Source: Prinia subflava
Lineage: Eukaryota; Chordata; Aves; Passeriformes; Cisticolidae
Length of the DNA: 64,000 nucleotides
Direction: 5' to 3'
NCBI RefSeq assembly: GCF_021018805.1
Contig: NC_086253.1
Location: 9,612,735 to 9,676,734 of the forward strand
The notes under the pieces were generated by a model. It did not search any database. It worked only from the letters and a program-made list of their open reading frames with translations, and was not told where the DNA came from. A program made the translations under genes and the position numbers. Positions within the stretch are counted from its first letter, which is position 1. The number at the start of each line of letters is the position of its first letter. Below, in pieces: positions 48,101 to 60,110 of this stretch.

Positions 48101-51100
48101 CTGGTGCTGTAAAGCACATGGGCAGCAGGAACAGAACTGGCACCTCTGGAGCAGCATTGCACCCTCTGCAGTCACAAAGGGGTATGTATGGGGCATATTC
48201 CTGTATTTCAGGACCTCTTGAGGCACAAGAAAAAGTCTCTTTCTCAGTTCCTTGCACAACATACAAGAAATTTGAATTCCCACAGCCAGTTTCTATCAAG
48301 GAAAGCAGCACCTTTTTAGCCTCATCTAGTAATTCCTGTTTAGACTTCAATATTTCCAAGAAAAACAAGGAGAGAATCTCTGTGTAATCCAGGACACCAC
48401 CCCATCTCAGACACCAGCAGTGTCTCTTCTCCAAGAGAAGTGTATTGTTTTTCTTCTCTTGCCTGACACTTCCAAACACTTGTTGTGTAAGCTGGGTCAA
48501 AGAAGGCCTCCCTGGAAGCCAGGCTTCTTGCATGCTTGAGAGCCACATTGTGAGATAAATAACTTGTGAATAAAAGTGCTTTAGTAGAAGAGAACAATAC
48601 TTACAGCAGTTTTAAAATACCTAAATACTTGAGTCATTATTATGGAAATATAAAGAAAAGGCAAACATGTAAATTTCTGTTACTTGATAAATAATTTCAA
48701 TACTTCAGTCACTGAAAAGAGAAAGGAATCCAAAATTAATGCTAACGAGGATTAAGACACACTTTCAATGGCACTTTGGAAGTAATTGTCCATTAAAGGA
48801 GGTTCAAATATTAACTAGTTTTAAGGATGATTTGAAAGATTTAAAGACAGTTGTTTGTTCTAAATGCTAATCTCTTACATTTCTTAGTAGCATTAAGACT
48901 AGTAAGGAGTATACTTTCATAAGTTTTATTCCAATTGACTTGAATTCCTGCAATGTTCTTTGGCACTGTAAAATTATAAATGAGTATTCCTGTTTCATTA
49001 AGATGAAGAAAGACCATTCCCTGAAATAATCAGGCAGGCTGCTGTGAAGGCAGATCACATCCCGCTCTTTCTTTTAATTTCCAATTTAATTTCAGAGTTG
49101 TTGGAAAGCAAAGTTAAAGCAAATGAAGGAAATCCTTGGATATTGGCAAGCCATGATGGATAATTGAAATGGATTGGATTTTAAATTCTGAATCTCCTGA
49201 ATTATTTACTGCATATACCTATTTTATTTAAACTTAAGACCCTTATCCTTCCTTCATTTCTTCTAGCAAATCAATGGAGACAGCTGCTCTTTATATTCCT
49301 CTGAACATTATCAGACATGTAGTAAAGATGCAGAGCAAGCATTTTGGAGGATCATACAGGTCAATATATTTTGACTTTTGCAATATGGTGCTGAATCATA
49401 GCAACAGGATTAGATGAAGGAAGATGTAGTGAGTATGCCTCATGCATTTCGGGTTGGTTTTGGATGTGTTCATTCAGATAAGTAATGAAAACCAGACAAT
49501 ATTTCTTAACTTATTCACAGATGCCACAGCTGGACACTTCTCTTACCTATTAAATTCTTAAATCAGGTAGACTACAAGACCTAATGATCAAAGCCAACAT
49601 AGAATCACACGCTGCAGCTTAAACATTTATTAGCTCTGTCAGTGGAGCTGTTCAGAGTTCTGACTGTTTTTCAAACAAAAACATACAATAATTGCCCACA
49701 CATCATTTATATTTGAAGTGATTACCATAATGGTTAGACAGACAGCACATCAATATAAAACCTAATTGAACAAGACAAATTGCATGTCAGACCTGCTGAC
49801 CTTTTCAGAATTACCTTTGTAATCTAATGTTCCTACTGGCATTGTCATCTTCATAAATACTGAGACATACCAAAACTAATGAAAGAAAAATCCTGCAAAG
49901 CAAGGAAATCTGCCTTCTGATCTGATGGAATTCAGTTTTGAGATGAAACAGCACAGCATGAAAATGAATATATGAAAAGCAGAATTTCTAACAATTTGAT
50001 GGTCTTACAGGCCTCATTAACACCCACACCTTCATATTTACATCTCCACTTCTAATTAACGAGCTCAAACTATTTAAGAAATCTCAACAGCACAACAATG
50101 GAAACCTGTCCAGAAATCTGTGCTTAACTTCATTCCTGTAAAAATTCCAAGCAGTCTTTGGAACTGTATCAATCATTATGGAAAATAGCACTTAGAGGAC
50201 TGCATCTCTTCTCCCTCCACCCCATCCATCTTCCAGCCTAATGAATACTCAGAGGTGGCTTTTGACATAAAGTTATACTCTAATTACAAAACTAAACAAC
50301 AAATTACTGACTTTTCAGCAAGATACCAAGTACAGCATCCTGACATATACATTACCCCTCTAATTTAAGGCCTCTTGTTTGACTTTCTTCACAGATGAAA
50401 ATGAAAGGAATTGGACTCCATCAGCTGTAGTTTAAGTGACATTTTAAACTGAAATGCAGAGAAAAAAATGGAATACAATATTACTTTCATCTGTTTTATG
50501 GGAGGTTATAATTTCCCCTGCACATTCATCCTTTTCTTTCAAAGCCTCTTGGGCTTTACTGCAATAAGTTACCAAGTACCAATTTCTTTTCTCTTTTCCA
50601 TTGCCCTATAGACATACATCCTGAAGCCTGTACCAGAACACCTCAGTTTTTTGTTCCAGGAAAGTTAGGGTCTCAAGAGAGATGCAAAAGTTCATATTTG
50701 TTTTATTTTTACTGTGCTAAGCCCAGAACTCCCATCCATTTTTATTCAGTGTTTCCATTGGCTCCTTGAGGGCTTCTACAGCAGCTCAACTTTTCTCAAA
50801 AGAGTTTTGGGGTAAAAAGTTCAAGAACAACTATTCTATTCAAGCCCCTTGAGTTCCCAAAGACGTTTAGGAATTGGTCACTGAGGGATGAGAGTCAGAT
50901 CAACCCATTGAATTAAACACATTCTCTTCTGCTTATAAGACCCCTTGAAAAAGTTAGAGCATTTTCCCCTTTAGGCACAGAACAAAAAACAAACAAATGA
51001 AAAATCCAATAATTGGATGACCCAAGTACTGTTTACCCTTGTAATATATTCAATTTACTAAAGCATACAGTTATTAGACACTTAAAATGCAAAATTTAAC

Positions 51101-51983
51101 AGTGTTCTATTTCCTGGAATGATGTATTTAAAGCAACTTGTTTCAGAGTATCCAGAGTTTAATAAAAGAAACCTTCTTTTCAGCTGTGGTTTTCTCTTTT
51201 GGCCTCATATTATTCCTCTGTTAACTAAAGTCAAATGGCAATTCAGCAACTAGATAAATCCTTGACTGATTAATCTAAATATAAGTCTTGGTATTGCTTT
51301 GGCATTGCCTGATGGCGTTTGATGCTGCTTCCATCTCTACCCAAATTGTTGTGCTGAACATCCTAGGAGCACCTATCTGTAAAAACAATCCACTGGCTGC
51401 TGCTTCCCCTTCTCCCCGCAGTGTGCAGTCCTTCATGGGACAGGAGGAGCACTTTTAAGAGTTCCACCTGGTTTGGGGAAGAAATAGGAGACAGGACTCT
51501 TTGTTCTGCATTATTTTCAAGAGAAACAGACACAGCTACTCCCACCAATGCTTAAGACATCTTAGCTGGCCATTCAATGTTTTAAAAGAGAAATCTCAAG
51601 AGATAGTAACTCCATTTGGATAAGAGAGACTGTGCTTGGATTAGTTTACCTGCTATTTAAATATTAAGTACTCAGTCAGATCAAGGGTCCATTGTTCTAA
51701 ACATTCTCCCTTTCACCTGAAGCCACTGTTGAATGCCTAGGGAAGAGCAAGGGCACTGCATTTCCTCAGCAATTCCTTCTACTTTCATCTCAGCAACTTC
51801 CCAGCTTAGATATTTCTATGTGTTTATTTCACCTTTGTGGATTTCTTTGCCATTAACTGGACCAATACCCTTTCATGCCCTGAGAAAACTCCTGGCCTCC
51901 ATTCCATCCTGTGAGAATGAGGTCCTGCAATGAGTCAGATAAACAGAGATGAACATCCACAGTTTGCAACACATTCATTTTTT
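45164..51983. other. Unique AT-rich noncoding DNA
   Basis: No exon or transposon was recognised. The two longest ORFs (46824-47285 plus, 153 codons; 48090-48548 minus, 152 codons) have no recognisable domain and no supporting context. From about 48600 to 51360 the sequence is repeat-free and very AT-rich, with no ORF of 60 codons after 49058. Confidence 0.4.
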
Positions 51984-52745
51984 TCACAGAATTCACAGAA
52001 TCACAGAATGACTAGGTTGGAAGAGACCTTCAAGATCATTGAGTCCAAACCAGGCCTAACACCTCAATTAAACCATGGCACCGAGTGCCACATCCAATCT
52101 TCTTTTAAACACATCCAAGGATGGTGACTCCACCACCTCCCCGGGCAGACCACTCCAATACTTTATCACTCTTTCCATAAAAAGCTTTTTCCTAACATCC
52201 AACCTATATTTCCCTTGGTGCAGCTTAAGACATTGAGAGAGTGATAAAAGCACCCCTGAGTCTCCTTTTCTCCAGGATAAACAATCCCATCTCCCTCAGT
52301 CATCCCTCACAGGATTTGTGTTCCAAACCCCTCACCAGCCTCGTTGCCTCCTCTGGACGTGCTCAAGCGTCTCAATGTCCTTCTTAAACTGAGGGGACAG
52401 AGCTGGACACAGCACTCAATGTCCTTCCTCAACTGAGGGGACACAGCTGGACACAGCACTCAATGTCCTTCCTAAACTGAAGGGACACAGCTGGACACAG
52501 CACTCAATGTCCTTCCCAAACTGAGGGGACACAGCTGGACACAGCACTCAATGTCCTTCCCAAACTGAGGGGACACAGCTGGACACAGCACTCAATGTCC
52601 TTCCCAAACTGAGGGGACACAGCTGGACACAGCCCTCAATGTCCTTCCCAAACTGAGGGGACACAGCTGGACACAGCACTCAATGTCCTTCCTAAACTGA
52701 GGGGACACAGCTGGACACAGCACTCAAGGTGTGGCCTCAGCAGTT
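51984..52745 (-). mobile_element. CR1-type LINE fragment with internal tandem array
   Basis: It starts on the plus strand with TCACAGAATTCACAGAATCA (CR1 octamer tail) and ACTAGGTTGGAAGAGACCTT. It continues through the ORF2-tail complement (a minus reading at 52068-52253 shows LPGEVVESPSLDVFKRRLD, a typical CR1 ORF2 ending). It reaches GCCTCGTTGCCTCCTCTGGA, where the region is expanded into a 44-bp tandem array, then AGCACTCAAGGTGTGGCCTC, after which CR1 similarity ends. It is 5'-truncated. Its tail is among the best preserved in this window. Confidence 0.9.
52371..52722. repeat. Minisatellite: eight 44-bp repeats inside CR1
   Basis: Eight units of exactly 44 bases (8 x 44 = 352), each starting CTCAATGTCCTTCC or a variant and ending GGACACAGCTGGACACAGCA. 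The unit is the normal CR1 text at this place, so the array grew from the element itself. Units differ at a few sites (CTTAAACT, CTCAACT, CTAAACT, CCAAACT; AAGGGAC versus GAGGGGAC; one AGCC ending). The central units are most alike. Confidence 0.95.
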
Positions 52746-55700
52746 TCAGACATCCCTACCATCCACATTACAGACAGACTTTTTGTCATTAGTTTTCATC
52801 TTCCCCAGAGATGAGCTGAAAGGGGTGGCATACCTGTGTACTTCTATGAGTGCACCCGGTCAAAAATGCCACCAAGAATGTCCATTTGCAGCAATTCAGT
52901 CCTGACAGTGGTGTTAAAGCAAAGCTATTCCAGTTTGTAATCTGTGAATGGAAAATCACAGGGAAAAACAAACAAACCCTGCATTCTATACAGAAAAAGA
53001 AGAGTTTTAGGAAGGGAGTACATACCCCTTCTGCATTACTAATGCCATGGGGATTGGGGGAAGACCATCATGCACAAAATCTCTGGGATTTGCAACAAGT
53101 GCATTATTTGGATGATCACTTTACAATTAGATAGGACTGACCCAGCTTACGACCAGATGAAAGGCAAGTGTTGTGATTATCATTTCTACAGGCATAAACT
53201 CAAATACATATGCAGTCATCTCCTTATCTCCCTGCCCATCACTACTGGTGTACTGCACAAAGTTCTGGGCCACAGTGTTTATCCCAAGGAGTTTTCCAGG
53301 TTCCCAGAAATGCATGTTGAAGAGGGAAGACAAAGTTACAGAACAATATTAAAGTAAAGAGGAATCCTGAAGCCCTTTGATGGTGATTCAGGCACAAGGA
53401 ATAATGATATGAAGAAAAGATGACAAAAAACCTCAAACAACCAATCAATTAAAAAACTGAAAACAAAAGACTCCACTCCCTTGTAACAACATTTGTTTAA
53501 AGATTTACTAATGAATGTGAGGAAGTCATTATCCTACAAGAACAAAGTCTACCTTTTTCTTTATTTTTCTACAAAATTTCCTTTATCTCCCCAACTGTAA
53601 TAAAACATGAAAGAAAAGCAAAAAAAGAAGCCCCAAAAATGAGCCATTCTAGAGTACACAACAACTCTTTCGAAGTAACATACGTTCTTATGCAGCACTA
53701 ACTCTTGGAAAGAGCAACACCTTACAGAGAATAATTGCTCATTAGAAGTGAACTGATACCAAATATCCAAGTTCTCATTACCCACTCATCACTTCCACAG
53801 GCATTTTCACATTTTATTTGACACATGATACCCAACCATCTCTACAAGCCCTTGTGAAGAGGAGTGGGATAGCTGGAGTTGCCTCAGATGGATTTCTTAG
53901 AGTCACTGCACTGTATTGATGGGGCACTTCTCCCACAGTTGACTTCTGTAGCATGGCTACCACATTCTGGTGGTGGCTAGCCCTCATCATGATCATTCCC
54001 CAGTCTTCCACATACTGGGATGGGTCTTTCCAGACAGCAAGAAGGCAGCACGAGGAGTTGGGCAGGCCTGCCTCAATTATTGCATTTTTCGTTTAGGTGA
54101 AGTTGTTTGTTTCTTAAATCTTCACTTTACTTATGGTGTTCCTTTCCCATTAACTGAAGTGGTCTCAGGTGTTTTATTCCCTTGCTGGCAGGACTCAGCT
54201 CCTCATCTTCTGTCTGTGTACTTTAATTAACTTGGAGGACTACCACTCACCTGATTTACCACACGAGTGAAAGGTTTTGTGTCCCTGAAAAGCTGCAATT
54301 GTTATTGCAAAGAGCTTTATTTATTTTCTTCGACAGATTTTTGTTCAAAAACTCTTCCCTCCCATCTCCTTTCACTTATGTGCTGTTCCACATGCCCTTC
54401 AATTCTGTTTTAGTTAGTACCCATAAAGCTTCTGCTCTCTTAGTTAAAAACTAGTGCATTGTCTTCTTAACAAATTGTAGCACAACCACTTTAAACAATA
54501 ATCACAACAACTCATCTTTACATTAAAATGTTGAAGGAGAATGCTTGTGTGGTTATTTCTATGCTTTCAGAAAATTCAATTTACAAAAGACCAAGGGCTG
54601 AAAATACAGGACTCAGAAGTCATCCTTTTCTTCTACCACCTCAGACAACCCTATCACAACTCTTTTTTCCTCTGGTTTCTTCCCTCACACTAAATTTGTG
54701 GGAAGGGGCAATGTCCAGGTATTAAAAACCCCCAAATCCTCCCATTTTTATTCCTGGCATCAGCTGAGGGCTTCAGGCACACAGAGCAGCTAAACCAAGA
54801 TACCAGGAAGGGCTTCCCTTCAGGAAAGGAAGCCAGACAATATCATATACCCACACACAAATAAAGTAAAGTCATTGTACCATTGATCTCAACGACAAGT
54901 CTTTTCACAGAAGAAATTACATCATGTTCATTATTCCATTAAATGGATTTTATGTCTGGTTGGCTATTATTCATAATGGTAATTGACCTGGAACCTACCT
55001 GCAGGTCTGAGGTGGAGATTGGAACTATTCACACAGCTGGGGGTTAAAGCAGGAAAGGGGGGTTAAAGGAGCAAGGAAATGGGATCAGAGAAGCATGGTT
55101 TCAGAACAGGTGCAGAACAACACCTCTAAAAACATCAATTCACAAGATTTTCATCCCACACAACCCCTCATCTCTGTAGAAGATAAAGGGTCACAAAACT
55201 CAGTCCAGCCCATTAGGAAGGTGATAAGAAGTAAAGCTCTTAGAGCTTTACTCTTCTATCAGAGAATCAGCAACCATATCAGGGAGGAAAACCAGCAAAT
55301 TAGGAAAACTTCTCATATTGATCACAGTACCTTTCCTTGCTTCCTGAACCCTGAAATGGTTCAGGCAGGCAAGACTAGACAGGAGAGAAAGGAGGCTGTC
55401 CTGTGGGCAGAAGATGTGAGCTCATTTCTGCCCACGAGAGTGCTGTTTGTGCCTGGGCAGGTCGATACATACTTTGATTCCCCGAGTGAAGGACAGCAAT
55501 TATACCACACCACTAAACCCCAAGGAGGAGAGTGAATTAGACTGTGAGCTCCCCTTTTGTTAGCAGGAAGCATTTAGGAATCTTTTACAGACTAATTTCA
55601 CACACATACATTGTCTTATTGTTGCAGTCAGCAAGAATTTTCTCCCTCTTCCTCTCCATGGGCTGGGGGTAACTGCTCAGGGCTGGCTGTGCTGGAACTG

Positions 55701-58284
55701 GGCAACACCCAAGAGAATGTGCCAAACTGGAACAGTTCCACCCTCAGCTAACTACAACAGGAGCCCAATTTACTTCCTCAGGGTTGATTTTAACATTCAC
55801 AGATATCACCTGCTGCATTTCTTTATTACTCTTGTTAGCTGGATTCTTGGAAAATAGCTAATGTGTTCCAGGTAGGAGCCTTTGAAACGGATCAAGCTCT
55901 TTCCACCAAGAATTGTTTGCACTGTTCTTTGTAATTTATGCAGTTAGTCATTTGTCTTTTCCATTCTTCCCTTAGAGAAAACTCCCTGGATATAGGACTA
56001 CATTGTCTCCTGTGAAAGCACATCTTATCACAAATGTAAATTCAGTCATGGGGCTCTGCACTAAAGACTTCTTAACCTGGTCTCAGAATGATACTTGGAA
56101 TTGAGAGGAGAAACTGCACACTGGAGCTGTGCTCCATGAGCACACACAAAACTTGATTATACAAAATCCAAGCTGTACAGAGATCCCAGCTGTGGTTCCA
56201 GTTTCAGTAAGTCCCCAAACCATGATAAAACAGCTCTTGTCAGGTCCACCTGCTGCCTTAAATTTATACAAGTGCAACCTAGCTTTCTCCACACAAATGG
56301 TCTCAGAAAGCCTTACATCTCTCTGACCCAGCCCTATATGTCTCTGGCTCTCAGCATCTTCCTTGCTTCATTGAAACTGGGAAGAGCTGGGAGCTGAGGA
56401 CTGTAAGATCTTCCCTCTGGATATAAACATATCAGACTTATTTTAAACTGTTTGATCCATCTAATAAATCATGGCCACAATGCTGTAATAAAGTCTAGAA
56501 GTGAGACTGTTGCTGAAAACTGTGCTGTCTTGTGAACCAAGTTAGTCACTGAAAACAGTTTTCCAGAGATCCCAGCTTGAATGGTGAAGCCCCACATCCC
56601 CTTTTTTTAATTATCCAAATGCAGCTGGATCAGCCAAAGAGCTTCCACTTTTAGGTTTGCCACAAAGTGGAAGTGCTGAACACCAGGGACCACCCAGTGA
56701 CAACACCATCAGCAACATTCACAAGAAAAACAAGGTGATGATGTTGTTCTACAAAGGATTCAGTGAAGTGAGAAACAGCTTTTCTAGAAAGTAAGCAGCA
56801 AATAAACCTGGGGAAAATACAAAGCACCTCATGTTCCTTGAATTAGTCAAGTGACTTTTTATTTGGGGCTGAATTTCAGCCCAAAGTATCAGCTTGTATC
56901 AGCTGCTATTAATTTATATCTCTGATTTCCTATTCCAAGCTCTCTGCTTACAATGAAATAACAACAAAGCCTGACTGTATTTATTTCATATTAGCCAGTA
57001 TTCTTTGTTCTGGATTCTTTCAGATATTGTTTCTCCTTCTAGAAGGCTTTTTACTTGCTATTAAAAGCAAGTAACATAAAGGTAGTATATAATATTAATG
57101 ACAATGGAACTTTGAATTAGGTTGTAATGCTCATCAGCACTATCAACTCCATGCTACTGTGCTGAAACACACAGGTAGCCTCTGAAATTACTTATGTGTC
57201 TTCCTTAAGCAGGGAATCTATTATTTTTCCATGCCCTCTAGCAGAAGTCTTAACTTGAAGTAAAAAATACATGCACACTTGCTATGAGGCTCAAAGGAAA
57301 AGCATGATTCAAAACCAAGACATGCACAGAGCTTCTTGCAGGTCCTGGAAGAACTATTGACAGTCCTGCTGCCTGTACAAGGTATACAGCTGTCATGCAA
57401 TGCTGGGCTCAGAGAGAAGGATATCAGAATATTCAGAATAATTCCTATAAAGAGTCAAAAGGGCTGGATTAGGACTGATGCAGGAAAGGAGCTACCTGCA
57501 AGGTGTCAACCACCATAAAGAGCAAACACTAGAGCTTATCCCAAGATTCAAGTAGGCCACTGAGGTTTTTTGAACCTGCAGCAGCCTTTGGTTCAACATT
57601 TCCATTCACCAGAAACAGTGCAGAGCAACATCTGTCACCACTGGACAGACTGAGACCAATGGGGTGTCAAACATTACCTACCAGCCATTTATTTGCTTTT
57701 GTAGGTTCCTCCTGTATTGTACACTGGCAATGCAAAGCACAGCTTCTCTCCTTCCCCACGATCCCACGTGCAGCTCCAGACCAGCTGGGGCAGACCCTGG
57801 ATTTCAGTGGACAGCAGGTGGGAAAGGAGCAGCATCACCCCCGTGCCAGAGCTCTGCCCGATGCAGCGATGGCCCCACCTGCAGCAGCATTTCTTCATGG
57901 CAGGGTGCCTCACAAAGGACACTGAGACATCTGCAAGCTGGGGAGATAATGCCCTGAAACAGCCTCCTTTTCACACGGCCACATGGGACCACTCAGCTCC
58001 ACATCCTTTATTTTTTCTAAAAAAAATCATAAGCAGAAAAGGCAAACAGGGCTGAGCACACAGAAGTGTCACTCTCTTGAACTCTTGAGTCCTTGGCAAA
58101 AGCTGAAGAATTACAGTGAAGTTGCTCCCATGAGCCACCACTACACACTTCCCCCCTTCTCCAGGTTCTTGAGTCAAATCATGTCTTGATCTTCTTCATG
58201 ATGGGAAGAAAAAAATAGGTCTTTCATTAAATAAAGAGTTTTTCACCCAAAAAAATCATGGTAGTTGTGGGTGTTCTTCATTTA

Positions 58285-58390
58285 GGGTGATCTTATTTTG
58301 GTTGGTTCTGGGGGGCATGAATGGTTTTGGGGGTTTAGGGGTGGAGTATTTTTCTTTGTCAGTTTTGTTGCTTCAGGGGGGTTTGGTTTG
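58285..58390 (+). repeat. G/T-rich patch with G-runs
   Basis: G-runs at 58310-58315, 58329-58333, 58338-58341 and 58376-58381 lie in T-rich surroundings. Two of the loops are longer than 7 bases, so it misses the strict G-quadruplex pattern. Confidence 0.6.
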
Positions 58391-58775
58391 AATTTTTTCA
58401 TAGTTTGCTGTTGTCTCACACAGAGGATCTCACAACAGAAATCTCTGTCATCTTGGCAGTGGATCTTGGTAGCAATGGAATCTATTAGTCACACAGAGCT
58501 GAATAGTTCAGATAGCTTTCAGCACATATTGCTGGGATTTACTCTTTAAAAGGCAGGCTTTTTATAGATGGAATTAAGGTTTTTTTACCCAGGGCTTGTG
58601 ACACATAGTTCTAGGCAGAACTGAAGTCCCACACTGAAGTGAGTATCACTAGCATCAAGTCAGTTGTGTTGGACATAACTCTGTGTTCTTTAGTCTACTC
58701 AGAAGAAATCCAGTTATTTACTGCTTTTGGAGAGGTTCCAAGAACCACAGTGTATTCCCAGAAAGCACAGTCCTT

Positions 58776-58777
<2 letters not shown>

Positions 58778-58818
<41 letters not shown>
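58778..58818 (+). repeat. Poly(A)41 homopolymer
   Basis: Forty-one consecutive A bases after TCCTTGC. I see no processed gene copy upstream and no CR1 tail, so I call it a simple repeat. Confidence 0.9.
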
Positions 58819-58822
<4 letters not shown>

Positions 58823-59559
58823 AGAAGGGGAGAAAAGTCCTGTCTACTTGTTTTAACTGTGTTTGGATCAGTCTTCACTACACCACGCCTGCAGAGAAGA
58901 ACTTTCAGAAACAAACTAAAAAATGTTGTACTGTATAAAATAACTTGAACATGAGCCAGATCTCTGGAAGGTGATAATATCTTCACTTGTCTGCTCCTGA
59001 CATCTCAGAATAACAATACTGAAAACCATTTTCATTAGAGATCTTTATCTATAAGAAAAATCTGCCAACGGTACAAAAGGCACAGCTTGCTTAGACTCCT
59101 TTTTTTGGTACAGAGAAGAAATAATGTCTCCAGACCTTTAACCTTACAAAGCTGAACTTGATTCATATGGTAGTCAATAGCTTTGAAGTCAATAGCTTTA
59201 CTCGTGAGTAATTCTAGCTACATGCTCAAATGCTTATAAGTTAAAGGTCTAAACCAAGACAAAGCACTTTGGCACTGAACATAAGGTCTCAACTAAACTA
59301 GAATAGAGTGTAACTAATCATTTGTTCTACGTTTGCTGCCACAGAGAAAGGAGAATTGGAGAATTAAAGTACATTCTGCTACTGTGAATATAACTTCTTG
59401 TTCTTTATCCTTGAAAATCGAAGTAATGGAAAACAACAACCTCCAAGTATAATGGACAATGTTACTGAAAGTCATGCAAATCCATGCACAGATTTTAAGG
59501 GAAGTAAGAGAGGCTCTTCAAAAGACACATTTTGGGTTGTCATTTTGTCAGAAATTGTG

Positions 59560-60110
59560 TGGCCAACAGGGCCAGGGCAAGGGTTGTCCCCCTGTGCTGG
59601 GCATTGGTGAAGCCACGCCTGGAGTGCTGTGTCCAGTGCTGGGCCCTCACTGCAAGAAAGACACTGAGGGGCTGGAGTGAGTCCAGAGAAGGGAAACAGA
59701 GCTGGGGAAGGCTCTGGAGCTCCAGTCCAATGAAGAGCAGCTGAGGGAGCTGGGGGTGTTCAGCCTGGAGGAAAAGAGGCTCAGGGGGGCCCTTATTGCT
59801 CTCCACGTGACAGCAGGTGTGCCAGGCCAGGGTCAGCCTGTTCTCCAGGGTAAGCAGCAAGAGGATGTGAGGAAACAGCTTCAAGGAGCACCAGGGGAGG
59901 TTTGGGTGGGATATTAGGAAAAATGTTTTCACTGAAAGTGTGGTCAGGTATTGGAGTAATCTCCCCATGGCAGTGGTGAAATTATTGTCCCTGGAAGTGG
60001 ACAAACATGTGGATGTGGTACCTGGGGAGGTGGATTTGGCAGCGTTGGGTTAATTTTTGGACTCAGTGATCTTAAAGGTCTTTTCCAGCGTTAATGACTC
60101 TATGATTTTA
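59560..60110 (+). mobile_element. CR1-type LINE fragment
   Basis: Sense CR1 text over about 550 bases: GAAGCCACGCCTGGAGTGCT, GTCCAGTGCTGGGCCCTCAC, GAGCTGGGGGTGTTCAGCCT, TTAGGAAAAATGTTTTCACT, ending in CTTAAAGGTCTTTTCCAGCG, TTAATGACTC and TATGATTTTA. It is 5'-truncated and diverged, with no intact ORF. The minus ORF of 154 codons (59540-60004) is only its shadow. Confidence 0.88.

Larger units (their letters stand above)
52746..59559. other. Unique noncoding DNA
   Basis: No exon or transposon was firmly recognised. It includes a G/T-rich patch at 58285-58390 and a 41-base poly(A) run (58778-58818). A 146-codon plus ORF at 55095-55535 has no recognisable domain. Confidence 0.4.

Noticed and set aside
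48090..48548. 152-codon minus ORF
   Set aside because: No recognisable family, no supporting neighbours, and competing overlapping ORFs on both strands.
52850..53134. YLDD-like word in a plus-strand ORF, suggesting an RT remnant
   Set aside because: The residues around it do not match other RT blocks (no LPQG or D-x3-F segment upstream), so I take it as chance.
58285..58390. Strict G-quadruplex on the plus strand
   Set aside because: The G-runs are present but two loops exceed seven bases, so it misses the usual pattern.
59540..60004. 154-codon minus ORF
   Set aside because: It is the antisense of a CR1 fragment.
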